Assembly (NCBI GenBank): GCA_963796675.1
Contig: CAWCMS010000005.1
Coordinates: forward strand, 62,001 to 126,000
DNA length: 64,000 nucleotides
Reading direction: 5' to 3'
Origin: CAWCDJ01 sp963796675
GTDB lineage: Bacteria; Acidobacteriota; Terriglobia; Bryobacterales; Bryobacteraceae
Shown: piece by piece, positions 8,582-18,315 of the stretch
How the letters are laid out: every line of letters begins with the position of its first letter
How positions within the stretch are numbered: position 1 is the stretch's first letter
The notes under the pieces: model-generated
Databases searched by the model: none
What the model was told of the DNA's origin: nothing
Seen by the model: only the letters and a program-made list of their open reading frames with translations
Program-made: the position numbers and the translations under genes

Positions 8582-9430
8582 TTGATCGATTCTCGATGGA
8601 GTTCTCAAATCCTGCTGGCGCTGGCCGCCTGCTGTCTGTCCGGCGCTCCCTCAGCGGGCCCAGTGTCGGGAGACGACGTGCTTGCGAAGGCCGCGGATAC
8701 GAACAACCAGGGGCTAGCGGTCCCCTATTCCGGGGTTCGCGAGTACAAAATTCATAACTTGCGATTCGAGAAGCAGGCGAAAGTCTCAGTGCGAATGACG
8801 TACCGGCCAAACGAGGGCAAGACGTTTGCCATCGTCGAGCGCTCCGGCACCCCGATGCTCACCGGGATCATCGACCGGATCCTCGAGTCCGAAGCACTCG
8901 AAAGCCGGCTACCCAAAGGATCGTCACATGAGCTGGGACCGGCCAACTACTGGACCGATCTCAGGCGCACGGACGCAGTTTCGGGCAGACCCTGCTACGC
9001 GGTCGAACTGAAGCCGAAACGCAAGGACAAATTCCTGATCCAGGGCACGCTATGGGTGGACGCGGAGAACTTCGCGCTGGTGAAGCTCGAAGGCTCCACG
9101 GCATCGAGCGTCTCGATGTGGGTCGGCACTCCGCAGATCACGGAAGAGTTTCAGCAGATCGGCGGTCTCTCTCTGCCCGTGTTCATCCACTCGATGGCAT
9201 CCAGCATGTGGCTGGGGACCAGCGAACTCGAGATCCGTTTCAGCGACTATCGCGTTGGCAGTTCGGAACGCGATGTCGGCAGCACCACTCCACACCGGGA
9301 AGGCGCTTCGGCCGCCGGCTCCGGTTCGCCGCAGACGGGCGTAAACTGCGCCGGCCGTGCGGCTTTTGCGTTCACCGTCACCCCAAAAAGTACGACACGG
9401 TGCCCCCGCAGCAACTCCCTCACGATGTAG
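8582..9430 (+). CDS. Exported LolA/outer-membrane lipoprotein-sorting-like protein
   Basis: About 282 residues with an N-terminal hydrophobic signal (LLALAACCLSG). The middle holds beta-rich segments typical of the outer-membrane lipoprotein-sorting (LolA-like) superfamily in Acidobacteria: VRMTYRPNEGKTFA, RRTDAVSGRPCYAVELKPK, GTLWVDAENFALVKLEG. The start is a TTG at 8582 after an AGGGG. The fold would be a half-barrel binding a hydrophobic ligand in the periplasm, but no cargo can be named. It precedes the polysaccharide operon by 75 bases and may be read with it. The last 60 residues are low in recognisable structure. Confidence 0.62.
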   Translation: MIDSRWSSQILLALAACCLSGAPSAGPVSGDDVLAKAADTNNQGLAVPYSGVREYKIHNLRFEKQAKVSVRMTYRPNEGKTFAIVERSGTPMLTGIIDRILESEALESRLPKGSSHELGPANYWTDLRRTDAVSGRPCYAVELKPKRKDKFLIQGTLWVDAENFALVKLEGSTASSVSMWVGTPQITEEFQQIGGLSLPVFIHSMASSMWLGTSELEIRFSDYRVGSSERDVGSTTPHREGASAAGSGSPQTGVNCAGRAAFAFTVTPKSTTRCPRSNSLTM

Positions 9431-9505
9431 GCCCCGCTCGCGCGCATTGACGGCGGGCGGCCCTCGATCGGGAGCGATGCCGGCTGGCACTGAGGAGGCT
9501 CAAGC

Positions 9506-11150
9506 GTGAATTCTGACTTCATCCCGGACTTCCAGATTCGGAACGGTGGAACTCACCGCGGCGACGATTGGAGCATCGCCGAATGCTGGAAGGCCCTCTA
9601 CCGGCGCAAATGGCTGCTGGCCACGATTACCGGCGCCGGATTGTTGATCGCCGGCCTGGTCAGCCTGGCGCAGCCGCGGTGGTACCGCTCTCAGGCGTCG
9701 CTCGAAGTGCAAGGCATCAATGAAAACTTCCTCGACCTCCGCGAGATTTATCAGAACGCCTCGCCCGGCCCCGATATCGACGGCACCTACCTGCAGACGC
9801 AGGCGGAGATCGTCGAAGAGGACGCCGTACTCGAACAGGTGATCCAGCGGCTGAATTTGCCCGATACGGACCGAAGCGCTACGCAAGAACATCAGCGTCA
9901 ACTTCAGCCGCGGCAGCCGAATTCTGCGGATTACCGCCGAAGCGCGCAGCCCGAGACTGGCAGCCGACATCGCCAATGCGACCGCGGCAGTACTGATCGA
10001 GCGCAACGTCAGCACCCGCCAGCAAGCGGCACGGCAAACCTACGAAGCGCTGAACGCCCAACTGGCCGACCTGCGCGAACGACGGCGGCGGTCCGAGGAA
10101 GAACCCGATGACGCCAATCGCCGGTTCTATGAAGCCACGGTCGAGCGCGCCGATGCCGCCAGGCTGGCCTCTTCGCTGCCGCAATCGAACATCAGGGTGA
10201 TCAGCACGGCGGCGCCCGCTGACCGTCCCTTCAAGCCCAACAAGCCCCTCAATTTCGCAATCGGACTCTTTGCCGGCCTGCTGCTGGGCATGGGCTGGGT
10301 GCTACTGCGCGAACAGACCGACTCCGCGCTTCACGCCCCCGGAGATGCCAGCGCCTGTCTGCACGTGCCGGAACTGGGCGCCATACCGGAGGCGGGAGGC
10401 ACGGGCTCCAGGCTCGCACGGTTCCGCGGCGGCGAACCCAATCCTCCGGTGGAACGGGCGGCGCTCGAGCAGCAGTATTCGCGGGTTTCGGAGGCATTCC
10501 GCGCCACGCTGGCGTCGATTCTCTCTTCGGGCAGCGCGGCGGGGCCTTCGCGCGTGCTGGTGGTGACCAGTTCGCAGCCCATGGAAGGCAAGACCACCGT
10601 GGTGAGCAACCTGGGAATCGCTCTCGCCGGGATTCACAACCGCGTGTTGTTGATCGATGGCGACATGCGGCGGCCGCGGCTACACAAGGTGTTCGATCAG
10701 CCCAACAGTTGGGGTCTGAGCGACCTGCTGCGCGAGAAGAACGCGATCGAAGAGGTCCCCGTGGATGCCCTGGTCAAGAAGACCTCGATCCCGCACCTCT
10801 ACCTTTTGCCGAGCGGAACCTCGACCGAGAATGTGTTCAGCCTGCTCTACTCCGGCCGTCTGGAACGCCTGCTGCCGCGCTTCCGCGATGAGTTCGACTA
10901 CGTCCTGGTGGACGCACCGCCGTGCCTGGAGTTCGCCGACGCCCGCATTATGGCGCGATACGCCGAGCAACTGCTGCTGGTAGTGCGGGCCGATTCCACC
11001 GGACGCCAGACGGCGCAAACCGCCGCACGCCGGCTTCTGCTGGACGGAATCTCCGTGATGGGCGTGATCCTCAACCGGTGGGACCCCGCGTACGGCAGAG
11101 AGTACGCCTACGCCAGCCAGACGGACCTGGAGCCGCAGGAAGCACGGTGA
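9506..11150 (+). CDS. Polysaccharide chain-length (Wzz/GNVR) and BY-kinase protein, frameshifted and shortened
   Basis: The GTG start at 9506 has AGGAGG 8 bases upstream. The Wzz domain begins in one frame (first membrane helix LLATITGAGLLIAGLVSLA, then QASLEVQGINEN) and continues in the next frame from about 9870 (LRKNISVNFSRGSRILRITAEA, split over two beta strands), so a frame change lies near 9866-9876. The second membrane helix is near 10255. A bacterial tyrosine kinase domain follows: Walker A SSQPMEGKTT, Walker A' LLIDGDMRRPR, Walker B FDYVLVDAPP, and a tail with few tyrosines. Read together it would be about 547 residues, shorter than the roughly 700 usual for this architecture; the coiled-coil part is contracted. 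Role: control of polymer length and export. It may be damaged. Confidence 0.75.
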
Positions 11151-12472
11151 GCGCCAACGAATCCATCTCGCAGATCGTGCCGGACGCACCCGGGCTCTCG
11201 ATGCGTTCGAACTTCGCCTGGGTGCTCTCCGGCAACGTCGTGTTCGCAGCCTGCCAATGGGGCATGATTGTCGCCATTGCCAAGCTGGGCAGCACCCTGA
11301 TGGTAGGTCAATTCGCCCTGGGGGTGGCCATCGCGACTCCCGTCCTGATGTTCACCAACCTCTACCTTCGGGGCGTGCAGGCCACCGACGCGCGCCGCAG
11401 CTACAGCTTCGGCGAGTACTTCCAGTTGCGCGTCCTGATGACGGCGACCGGGGTCGGAGCCATCGCCGCGGCGGCTCTCTTCGGCGGTCACGCAAGGCAG
11501 ACCCTGCTGGTCATTCTGGCGGTTGCGGGAGCCAAAGGCATCGAAACCCTGAGCGATATCCATTACGGGCTTTTCCAGTTGAACGACCGCCTGGACCAGA
11601 CCGCGCGCTCCCTGATGATCCGCGGCTTGCTCTCCGTGGCGGCTATGAGCTCGGCACTTTACTTCACGCACAACATCGTCTGGGGATGCGCGGGCGTGGT
11701 GCTGGTGTGGCTCGCTGCCCTGCTCCTGTTCGACGTTCCCCGCGGCCGCCGTTTCGCCGCGAGTCGCCCGGAGCGCTGCCGTCTGCGCCGGCAATGGGCC
11801 CTGGCCCGCCTGGCGCTGCCCCTGGGAATCGTCACCACCATCGCGGCGGTCAATCTGAATATGCCGCGCTACTTCATCCACGCTCACCTGGGCGACCGGC
11901 AGCTCGGCATCTACTCGGCCATGGCCTACGCCACTGTAGCGGTCACGCTGGTGAGCGACTCGCTCGGACACAGTGCGATCCCGCGCCTCGCGCGGCTCTA
12001 CGCCTCCGGCTCACTCGGTGAATATCGCGGCCTGATCGCGAAGCTGCTGGGAGTGGGATGCGTGCTTGGCATGGGCGGCCTTGCCCTCGCACATGTAGCA
12101 GGCCGACCCCTGCTCCGGATTTTCTACAGCCCGGAATATGCCGCTCACGCCGGCGTCTTCACGCTGCTGATGACGGCGACCGCGATCCAGTGTGTGGCCT
12201 CGGTATTCACCAGCGGCATCACCTCCACGCGTCATTTCCGCATCCAGGTGCCGCTCTACGCGACCATGGCAGCGGGCAACGCGCTGGCTTGCGCGATCTG
12301 GATCCCCCGGGCCGGGCTGAAGGGCGGCGCCATCGCGATGATCGTGGCGGCCTCGCTGCAACTCCTGCTCGGCGCAGGCGTCCTCGGCTATCTGGCCGCC
12401 GGCCCGGCCTCTCGCCGTGAAACCGTCGAGACCTCCGGCATCACCGCGGAACGATGGGAGCCCGGTTTATGA
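11147..12472 (+). CDS. Wzx-like polysaccharide flippase (MATE/MVF superfamily)
   Basis: About 441 residues with 12 or so hydrophobic segments and the usual first-helix pattern (FAWVLSGNVVFAACQWGMI). It belongs to the oligosaccharide flippase type that moves undecaprenyl-linked glycan units across the inner membrane. The start is a GTG at 11147 overlapping the upstream TGA (GTGA), and its stop overlaps the next gene (ATGA at 12469), so it is translationally coupled to both kinase and polymerase genes. Substrate is unknown. Confidence 0.82.
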   Translation: MSANESISQIVPDAPGLSMRSNFAWVLSGNVVFAACQWGMIVAIAKLGSTLMVGQFALGVAIATPVLMFTNLYLRGVQATDARRSYSFGEYFQLRVLMTATGVGAIAAAALFGGHARQTLLVILAVAGAKGIETLSDIHYGLFQLNDRLDQTARSLMIRGLLSVAAMSSALYFTHNIVWGCAGVVLVWLAALLLFDVPRGRRFAASRPERCRLRRQWALARLALPLGIVTTIAAVNLNMPRYFIHAHLGDRQLGIYSAMAYATVAVTLVSDSLGHSAIPRLARLYASGSLGEYRGLIAKLLGVGCVLGMGGLALAHVAGRPLLRIFYSPEYAAHAGVFTLLMTATAIQCVASVFTSGITSTRHFRIQVPLYATMAAGNALACAIWIPRAGLKGGAIAMIVAASLQLLLGAGVLGYLAAGPASRRETVETSGITAERWEPGL

Positions 12473-13728
12473 CCGGTACCTTCGCTCTACCCGCCGGCTG
12501 GGCGGGCGCTAGCGAGCACCGCAGGACGGGAGTGATGGGGATGCTGCTGGCGGCCTACATCGCGCTGCTGCCCTATCAGTTCGAGGTGGTCCGTGGATTG
12601 AACTTCGCGCCGGCCGATTGTTTCCTGGTGCTGTTGCTCCTGGTGTCGTTCGGCCAACTGCAGTACCGCAAGCCGGCGTGGACCATCTGGCACCTGGGAA
12701 TCGTGGTGGTATTCGCGATCGGCTCGATGGTCTCTTCGATCCGGCTGGGCTCGCTCACGCGCTACGAGTTCCTGAACAAAGATCTGGGCCTGCTGCTTCC
12801 CTTCCTCAGTTACGCCGCGATTACCACCGTGGCGAGCGATTGGGAGGCCGTGCGGCGCCTCATGCGCATCTTCGTGCTCGGTGTCGTCTTTGAAAACGTG
12901 CTGGCCGTGGCCTCGTATCTGGCGGCGTACTTTTTGGGCATCGACACGCCGTTCGCCCGTTACGGCGGATTGCGGCTGTCGGGAATGCTGCTCGATCCGA
13001 ACGCTTACGGAGGACTGCTGGTCTCGGCGTTCGTGGTACTCGAGGCCGCTTCCTGGGGCCCCACGCCGCTGTTCCGCGGCCTCACGCTCTGGATCTCGCG
13101 GGCCACCCTGCTTCTCGGCATCCTCTTCACTTTCTCGCGCTCGGCCTGGATGGCGCTCGGCCTGTCGCTGCTGGTTCTCGCGATCGTACGGCCGCGTCTC
13201 GCCTTGCGCATGATTGCGCCAGTGCTGGCCGGCGCTCCGCTGCTGGTGCTGATCCTGGGCACACGCTTCATCGGGATCTTCCGCGAGATGGCCAGCCGCC
13301 CGCAGCAGATCGATCAGCGCTTCTACCTGATCGACGCCGCCTGGAGCGCGTTCCACCGTCATCCGTTTTTCGGCGGAGGGCTGGGCAGCTTCCGCCTGGC
13401 GATGGGCGAAGTAGCCCACAACAGCGCGATGTGGTTTCTTGCCGATTTCGGACTGGTCGGCCTCGCGGCCCTTCTCGGGTTCCTCGGATGGTTTCTGGCC
13501 GCCGCATGGCAAGCGTACCGTCGCGCACCCGTTCCCCAAAAGCCCGTCGCACTGGCGCTGCTCGCGGCGCACGTCGCCATGTTCGGCCTGGCGATGGGAA
13601 TCGAAGCGTTTTATCAGAGGCAATGGTGGGTTGTTTTCGGACTGATCGCCTCGGCGCACTGCCTGGCGCTGAAGCCGGCTGAAACCAAACACCGCGAGAT
13701 TGAGGTGAGCAGTGATGTGGAAACGTAG
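12469..13728 (+). CDS. O-antigen polymerase/ligase-like membrane protein
   Basis: About 419 residues with 10-12 membrane helices and a large periplasmic loop containing HRHPFFGGGLGSFRLAMG, the Wzy_C/WaaL-type signature (H-x3-GxGxGxF-like), followed by HNSAMWFLADFGLVGL, which is typical of the family. It either polymerises lipid-linked repeat units or ligates glycan to an acceptor. ATG 12469 overlaps the flippase stop, and the gene overlaps the following glycosyltransferase by 14 bases. Polymerase and ligase roles cannot be separated from sequence alone. Confidence 0.82.
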   Translation: MTGTFALPAGWAGASEHRRTGVMGMLLAAYIALLPYQFEVVRGLNFAPADCFLVLLLLVSFGQLQYRKPAWTIWHLGIVVVFAIGSMVSSIRLGSLTRYEFLNKDLGLLLPFLSYAAITTVASDWEAVRRLMRIFVLGVVFENVLAVASYLAAYFLGIDTPFARYGGLRLSGMLLDPNAYGGLLVSAFVVLEAASWGPTPLFRGLTLWISRATLLLGILFTFSRSAWMALGLSLLVLAIVRPRLALRMIAPVLAGAPLLVLILGTRFIGIFREMASRPQQIDQRFYLIDAAWSAFHRHPFFGGGLGSFRLAMGEVAHNSAMWFLADFGLVGLAALLGFLGWFLAAAWQAYRRAPVPQKPVALALLAAHVAMFGLAMGIEAFYQRQWWVVFGLIASAHCLALKPAETKHREIEVSSDVET

Positions 13729-14950
13729 ACCGACGGATTCCATGAGGCTCCTGCACATCGTAGGCGATTCCCGCTTCGGCGGCGCCGGAAGGATCATCCT
13801 GGGGCTCGGCCGTATTGCCCGCGAAGAAGGCTGGCAGGTGGACGTGCTGGCGACCGACCCGGTCTTTCAACACGCCATCCGCCAGGAAGGCCTCGGCGTC
13901 ATCGACCTGGATATCATCCGTCGTGAGATCCGCCCCTGGTGGGACCTCGCCGGACTCTTCCGCCTGTACCGGTTCCTGCGCCGGGAGCGCTATCGCGTGG
14001 TCCATACCCACACGTCGAAAGCGGGCTTCATCGGGCGCCTCTCGGCACACCTCGCGGGAGTGCCGGCGATCGTCCACACGGTTCACGGATTCGCATTCCA
14101 CGAGCGCAGCCCGAAGCTCCTCCGGCTGTTCTACTCGACGCTCGAACGGATCGCCGCGCGTTGGTGCGACCGCATCGTGTCGGTCAGCCGTTTCCACCGC
14201 GATTGGGCGATCTCGCTGGGAATCTGCCGGGCCGACCGCATCGCCGCGATCCCCAACGGGATCGTCGCGCCCGCCCGTACGCACGGCGTATCGGCAGCGG
14301 GGCTGCGGCGGCGCCTCGGCGTGCCGGATGCCGGGCCGCTGATTCTTTCGATGGCGCGGCTCGCGCCCGATAAGGGCCTGGAGTTCCTGATCGAAGCCGC
14401 GGCAATGCTACCCGCTTCGATGCACGGAGCCCGCGTCCTGATCGCCGGTGAAGGGCCGGCGCGCCCGAGCCTCGAACGCGTGGTCCGCGAGTTGGGGATG
14501 GCGCACCGTGTGATCTTCCTGGGGTTCCGCGAAGACGTGGGCGATCTGCTGGCGGCATCCGACCTGGTGGCCCTGCCCAGCCTGCGCGAAGGGCTCTCGA
14601 TCGCACTGCTCGAAGCCATGGCGGCAGGCAAGCCGATCGTCGCTACCAGCATCGGGAGCCACGCGGAGCTTGCTTCGCAATCGGAGATCGCGGTGCTCGT
14701 GCCTCCCTCCGATGCCCGCGCGCTCGCCGACGCGCTCGCGCGTCTCGCGAACGACGACGCCCTCAAGGCGCGCCTGGGACACAACGCCCGCGCGCTCTAC
14801 GAGAAGCACTATACCGAAGAGCGCATGCTCGATTCCTACCGGCAGTTGTACGCCGGACTGCCCGGCGCCGTATCGCAAGCCGCCGATATCGCCGCCCGTT
14901 TCTCGCTGCCGGACTGGGCTGCCCGTCAACCGAAAGGCAGAGGCATATGA
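13715..14950 (+). CDS. Family 4 glycosyltransferase
   Basis: About 411 residues with a GT-B fold. The N-terminal Rossmann half starts RLLHIVGDSRFGGAGR, with HTHTSKAGFIGRL and HTVHGFAFHE. The C-terminal half has LSMARLAPDKGLEFLIEA, the nucleotide-sugar EX7E-like region SLREGLSIALLEAMAAGKPIVAT, and GEGPARPSLE. It transfers a sugar from a nucleotide donor on the cytoplasmic face. ATG 13715 has GAGGTG just upstream; a later ATG at 13742 is possible but has no such site. It is the only recognisable sugar-adding transferase in this cluster besides the initiating enzyme at 15624. Confidence 0.9.
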   Translation: MWKRRPTDSMRLLHIVGDSRFGGAGRIILGLGRIAREEGWQVDVLATDPVFQHAIRQEGLGVIDLDIIRREIRPWWDLAGLFRLYRFLRRERYRVVHTHTSKAGFIGRLSAHLAGVPAIVHTVHGFAFHERSPKLLRLFYSTLERIAARWCDRIVSVSRFHRDWAISLGICRADRIAAIPNGIVAPARTHGVSAAGLRRRLGVPDAGPLILSMARLAPDKGLEFLIEAAAMLPASMHGARVLIAGEGPARPSLERVVRELGMAHRVIFLGFREDVGDLLAASDLVALPSLREGLSIALLEAMAAGKPIVATSIGSHAELASQSEIAVLVPPSDARALADALARLANDDALKARLGHNARALYEKHYTEERMLDSYRQLYAGLPGAVSQAADIAARFSLPDWAARQPKGRGI

Positions 14951-15627
14951 CACACATGTTCCCGCTCAACGACCACTCGCCCCGGATCGATGCGGGCCGA
15001 ATCCCCGAGGTCCGGTGCGCCACCGAGGCCGACCTCCCGGAGATCGTGGAGATCCACCAGAGGGCTTTCAGTCATTTCTTTCTGACGCGCCTGGGCCGCG
15101 GATTCCTCCGCCGCTATTACCAGTTCGTTCTGAAGTACGGAAACGGAATCGTGCTGGTGAGCGAAGGAGCACGCGAGCTGGACGGTTTTGTGTGCGGCTT
15201 CGTCGATCCCGCGGATTTCTATCGGGAGATGTGGCGCGGCAAGCGGGCTTTTGTGCTGCCGGCGGTCTCCGCCCTGCTGCGGAGACCCACTCTGGCGGCA
15301 GGCGTATTGAACGGGGTCCACCGCATTCATGAATCGGCTTCGAGGGCGCCTGCCCGCTCCTGCGAGCTCTCCTCGATCGCCGTGGCGCCCGAAGCATCCG
15401 GCAGCCATCTCGGCAGGGCGCTGATTCGCGCCTTTCTCTTGCGGGCCTGGTCGATGGACGCGGAGTGTATCTACCTGACCACCGACGCCGAGGGTAACGA
15501 TTGGGCCAATGCATTCTATCTCCGGTCCGGATTCGAGCACACCCGGCGGTTCCTCCAGCGGAAGGGCCGGTGGATGAACGAGTACATGATTCGCCGCGAG
15601 GCCGCGGAAAACGGGGTGCTGCCGTGA
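14947..15627 (+). CDS. GNAT family N-acetyltransferase
   Basis: 226 residues with the GNAT core: VRCATEADLPEIVEIHQRAF (beta1-alpha1), then LSSIAVAPEASGSHLGRALI, where the acetyl-CoA pyrophosphate loop sits (x-x-G-x-G/A-like, here GSHLGRA), and NAFYLRSGFEHTRRF near the end. It would acylate an amino group, plausibly an amino sugar made by the aminotransferase in the same operon. It overlaps the glycosyltransferase stop (ATGA at 14947) and its TGA overlaps the next GTG start (15624). Confidence 0.82.
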   Translation: MTHMFPLNDHSPRIDAGRIPEVRCATEADLPEIVEIHQRAFSHFFLTRLGRGFLRRYYQFVLKYGNGIVLVSEGARELDGFVCGFVDPADFYREMWRGKRAFVLPAVSALLRRPTLAAGVLNGVHRIHESASRAPARSCELSSIAVAPEASGSHLGRALIRAFLLRAWSMDAECIYLTTDAEGNDWANAFYLRSGFEHTRRFLQRKGRWMNEYMIRREAAENGVLP

Positions 15628-16331
15628 AGCTCCGGTCGCCCCTCGGGCGGGTGGCTCCGGCACTTCCCCGCATCTTCGACGCACTGTGCGCGGCCGGCGG
15701 TCTCATCCTGCTGGCGCCGTTGTTCGCCCTCCTCGCCCTGCTGATTCTTTGCGACGACGGCAGACCGGTGTTCTTCAGCCAGGAACGCGTCGGCAGGAAT
15801 GGCAAGCGATTCCGCATCTGGAAGCTGCGGACCATGCGGGCCGGGAGCCGGGGCGTCGCGATTACGGCCGCGGGCGACCGCCGCGTCACGCGCACCGGCC
15901 GCGTGCTTCGCAAGTTCAAGCTCGACGAGCTGCCACAGTTGTTCAACGTTTTGCGTGGAGACATGAGCCTGGTGGGTCCGCGCCCGGAGATGCCCGAGTA
16001 CGTGCAGACCGGCGCGCCGATCTGGCAGGCAGTGCTCCAGGTGCAGCCGGGAATCACCGATCTGGCAAGCCTTGTATATCGCGAGGAGGAGGAGATACTG
16101 GGAGCCTCCTCGGATCCCGAGGCCACCTATCGCAACCAGGTGCTGCCGGCCAAGCTCCTGCTGAATCTGGAGTACCTGCGGGCACGTTCCTTCCGCCGGG
16201 ACTTCAAGCTCATCCTGCTGAGCATCGGCTACAGCCTGTTTCCCAGGAAAATCGATCCGGACTCGATCTGTCGCGCTCTGTGCGCGGGAGCGAGTTGCCG
16301 CGCCACGGCAACGGTAAAGAGAGACCTATGA
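15624..16331 (+). CDS. Initiating sugar-phosphate transferase (monotopic PGT, WcaJ/PglC type)
   Basis: About 235 residues. An N-terminal re-entrant membrane segment (GGLILLAPLFALLALLI) is followed by the bacterial sugar transferase core: PVFFSQERVGRNGKRF, KLRTMR, RVLRKFKLDELPQLFNVL with the catalytic Asp-Glu pair in KLDELPQ, and the LVGPRPE motif. It transfers a sugar phosphate to undecaprenyl phosphate, the first committed step of the pathway. The start is a GTG at 15624 overlapping the upstream TGA, and its TGA overlaps the ATG at 16328. Size matches the small PglC-like form without the long N-terminal membrane domain. Confidence 0.9.
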   Translation: MKLRSPLGRVAPALPRIFDALCAAGGLILLAPLFALLALLILCDDGRPVFFSQERVGRNGKRFRIWKLRTMRAGSRGVAITAAGDRRVTRTGRVLRKFKLDELPQLFNVLRGDMSLVGPRPEMPEYVQTGAPIWQAVLQVQPGITDLASLVYREEEEILGASSDPEATYRNQVLPAKLLLNLEYLRARSFRRDFKLILLSIGYSLFPRKIDPDSICRALCAGASCRATATVKRDL

Positions 16332-18298
16332 GAAATCGTCGGCACTTAGATGTCTGGCTCGAGCGCGCCTGTCACCTGGCCGCCGTCTGGCTATCGGTGG
16401 TCGCGGCCTTTCTTCTGAGATTTGACTTCTCGATTTCGAGTGGATGGACCTCGATTGCGAAGCAGGCCATGCTGATTGCCGCACTGGTCAAGCTGCCGGT
16501 GTTCGAATGGGCAGGGTTTTACCGCGGCCTGCGCCGATTCGCCAGCACTCCCGATCTCTACGCGGTATTCTTCGGGAACCTGGCCGGCTCCACGCTATTC
16601 GCCACCGCCTCCATCCTCTGGCTGGGCCCGGCCATGCCCCGGTCGGTCCTGGTGATCGACGCGCTGGTATGCTTTGTCGCCACGGCGCTGGTCCGCTTCT
16701 CCGCCCGCATCCGCTACGAGGCCTTTTCGCGCGACCTTTCCGGGCAGGAGCGCACGGGCATCCTGATCTATGGCGCCGGATCCGCGGGCGCCGAACTCGT
16801 CCGCGAAGTTCATTCCAACCGCGCCAGCCAGTTCGACGTCAAGGGCTTTCTCGACGACGATCCGCAGAAGCGCGGCGCGCTGATCCTCGGCGTCCCGGTG
16901 CTCGGCTCCGGACGCGATGCAGCGGCGGCCGTACGGAATCTGAACCGCCGCAAGCCCTCGGTGACGGAGATCATCATCGCCATGCCGTCGGCCAGCGGTG
17001 TGCAGATGCGCGAAGCGCTGGCCAACTGCCGCGCCGCCCGCATCGTCTGCCGCACGGTGCCGCGCATCGAAGAGCTGCTCAGCGGTAAGATCCTCACTTC
17101 TTCCGTGCGGAACCTCTCCGTGAAGGACCTGCTCGGCCGCAAGCCCGTGCAGCTCGACGAAGAGCCCGTCAAGGAGCGCATCTCCGGCCGTTCGATCCTG
17201 GTGACCGGCGCCGCCGGCTCGATCGGCTCGGAGCTCTGCCGGCAGATCGCCCGCTTCGGACCCGGGCGCCTGGTAGCGCTCGACCAGGCCGAAAGCGAAC
17301 TCTTCAAGATCGAAAACGAGCTGCGAGAGAGTTTCCCGGGACTCGACCTCGTCCCGGCTCTCGGCGACATTCGCGATAAGGCGCGGCTGGCCGAAGTGCT
17401 CGATCGCCATTCCGTGGAGGCGGTGTTTCACGCCGCCGCGTACAAGCACGTGCCCATGATGGAGTCGCACATCATCGAGGCCGTAAGCAACAACGTTCTG
17501 GGCACGTGGAACCTGGTCAACGCCTGCTCGCTCCACGGGGTCCGGAGCTTCCTCATGATTTCGTCCGACAAGGCCGTCAATCCTGCATGCGTGATGGGCG
17601 CCACCAAACGCGCATGCGAACAGATCGTGGCGGCGCGGCTCGCACCCGGCGGCGATACCAAGGGCGTCTCCGTGCGGTTCGGCAACGTGCTGGGCAGCAA
17701 CGGCAGCGTGGTCCCCATCTTTCAATCGCAGATCGCCGCCGGGGGGCCGGTGAGGGTCACACACCCGGAGGCTCGCCGCTTCTTCATGACGATCTCCGAA
17801 GCGGTCTCTCTGGTGGTGCAGGCCTGGACGCGCAGCCAGGGCTCGGAGATTTTCGTACTCGACATGGGAGAGCCGATCCGCATCGTGGACCTTGCGGAGA
17901 ACATGATTCGCCTCGCCGGCCTGGTGCCGTACGAAGACATTGAAATTCAGTTCACTGGTTTGCGCCCCGGCGAAAAGCTGGTCGAGGAGCTCAACGGGCA
18001 CAACGAAGGATCATCGGCCACCTACCGTGACCAGATGCAGATCATTCAGGAAGCGCCCATGCCGCGCGAAACGGTGGCGGCGTGGATTGCCCAGCTCGAA
18101 CAGTTGGTCGCGGCGCGGCGCGAGAAAGCAATAATCTCGCACCTGCAAACGCTGGTGCCGGAATATAGCCCGGCCGGAAAAGCCGGAGCCCCGGCAGTGC
18201 CCGGCGAAGTGAGCACCGCTGCCGCCGAACCGGCCGGAGAGCCAAGGAAGGAAGTGCCCGGTGGCGTGATTGCGCCCTCGGTCGCCTTCGAGCAGTAG
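16328..18298 (+). CDS. FlaA1/PglF/CapD-type nucleotide-sugar 4,6-dehydratase
   Basis: About 656 residues. The N terminus has four membrane helices, then a CoA-binding-like Rossmann unit (IYGAGSAGAELVRE, GFLDDDPQKRG). The catalytic SDR domain starts around residue 290 with VTGAAGSIGSEL, includes AAAYKHVPMME, SSDKAVNPACVMGATKR and FGNVLGSNGSVVPIF. The usual Tyr of the YxxxK motif is Met (MGATK), as in WbpM/PglF/FlaA1 enzymes. It would make a 4-keto-6-deoxy sugar nucleotide, the substrate for an aminotransferase such as the one at 19244. ATG 16328 overlaps the preceding TGA. Confidence 0.9.
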   Translation: MRNRRHLDVWLERACHLAAVWLSVVAAFLLRFDFSISSGWTSIAKQAMLIAALVKLPVFEWAGFYRGLRRFASTPDLYAVFFGNLAGSTLFATASILWLGPAMPRSVLVIDALVCFVATALVRFSARIRYEAFSRDLSGQERTGILIYGAGSAGAELVREVHSNRASQFDVKGFLDDDPQKRGALILGVPVLGSGRDAAAAVRNLNRRKPSVTEIIIAMPSASGVQMREALANCRAARIVCRTVPRIEELLSGKILTSSVRNLSVKDLLGRKPVQLDEEPVKERISGRSILVTGAAGSIGSELCRQIARFGPGRLVALDQAESELFKIENELRESFPGLDLVPALGDIRDKARLAEVLDRHSVEAVFHAAAYKHVPMMESHIIEAVSNNVLGTWNLVNACSLHGVRSFLMISSDKAVNPACVMGATKRACEQIVAARLAPGGDTKGVSVRFGNVLGSNGSVVPIFQSQIAAGGPVRVTHPEARRFFMTISEAVSLVVQAWTRSQGSEIFVLDMGEPIRIVDLAENMIRLAGLVPYEDIEIQFTGLRPGEKLVEELNGHNEGSSATYRDQMQIIQEAPMPRETVAAWIAQLEQLVAARREKAIISHLQTLVPEYSPAGKAGAPAVPGEVSTAAAEPAGEPRKEVPGGVIAPSVAFEQ

Positions 18299-18315
18299 AT
18301 TTTGGGGTCGTTGCC

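Noticed and set aside
10922..11146. Extended N terminus of the flippase.
   Set aside because: It overlaps the kinase coding sequence; GTG at 11147 with the GTGA overlap fits the operon pattern better.
15686..16327. Extended N terminus of the 4,6-dehydratase.
   Set aside because: Fully overlaps the initiating transferase in another frame; the membrane helices begin after 16328.
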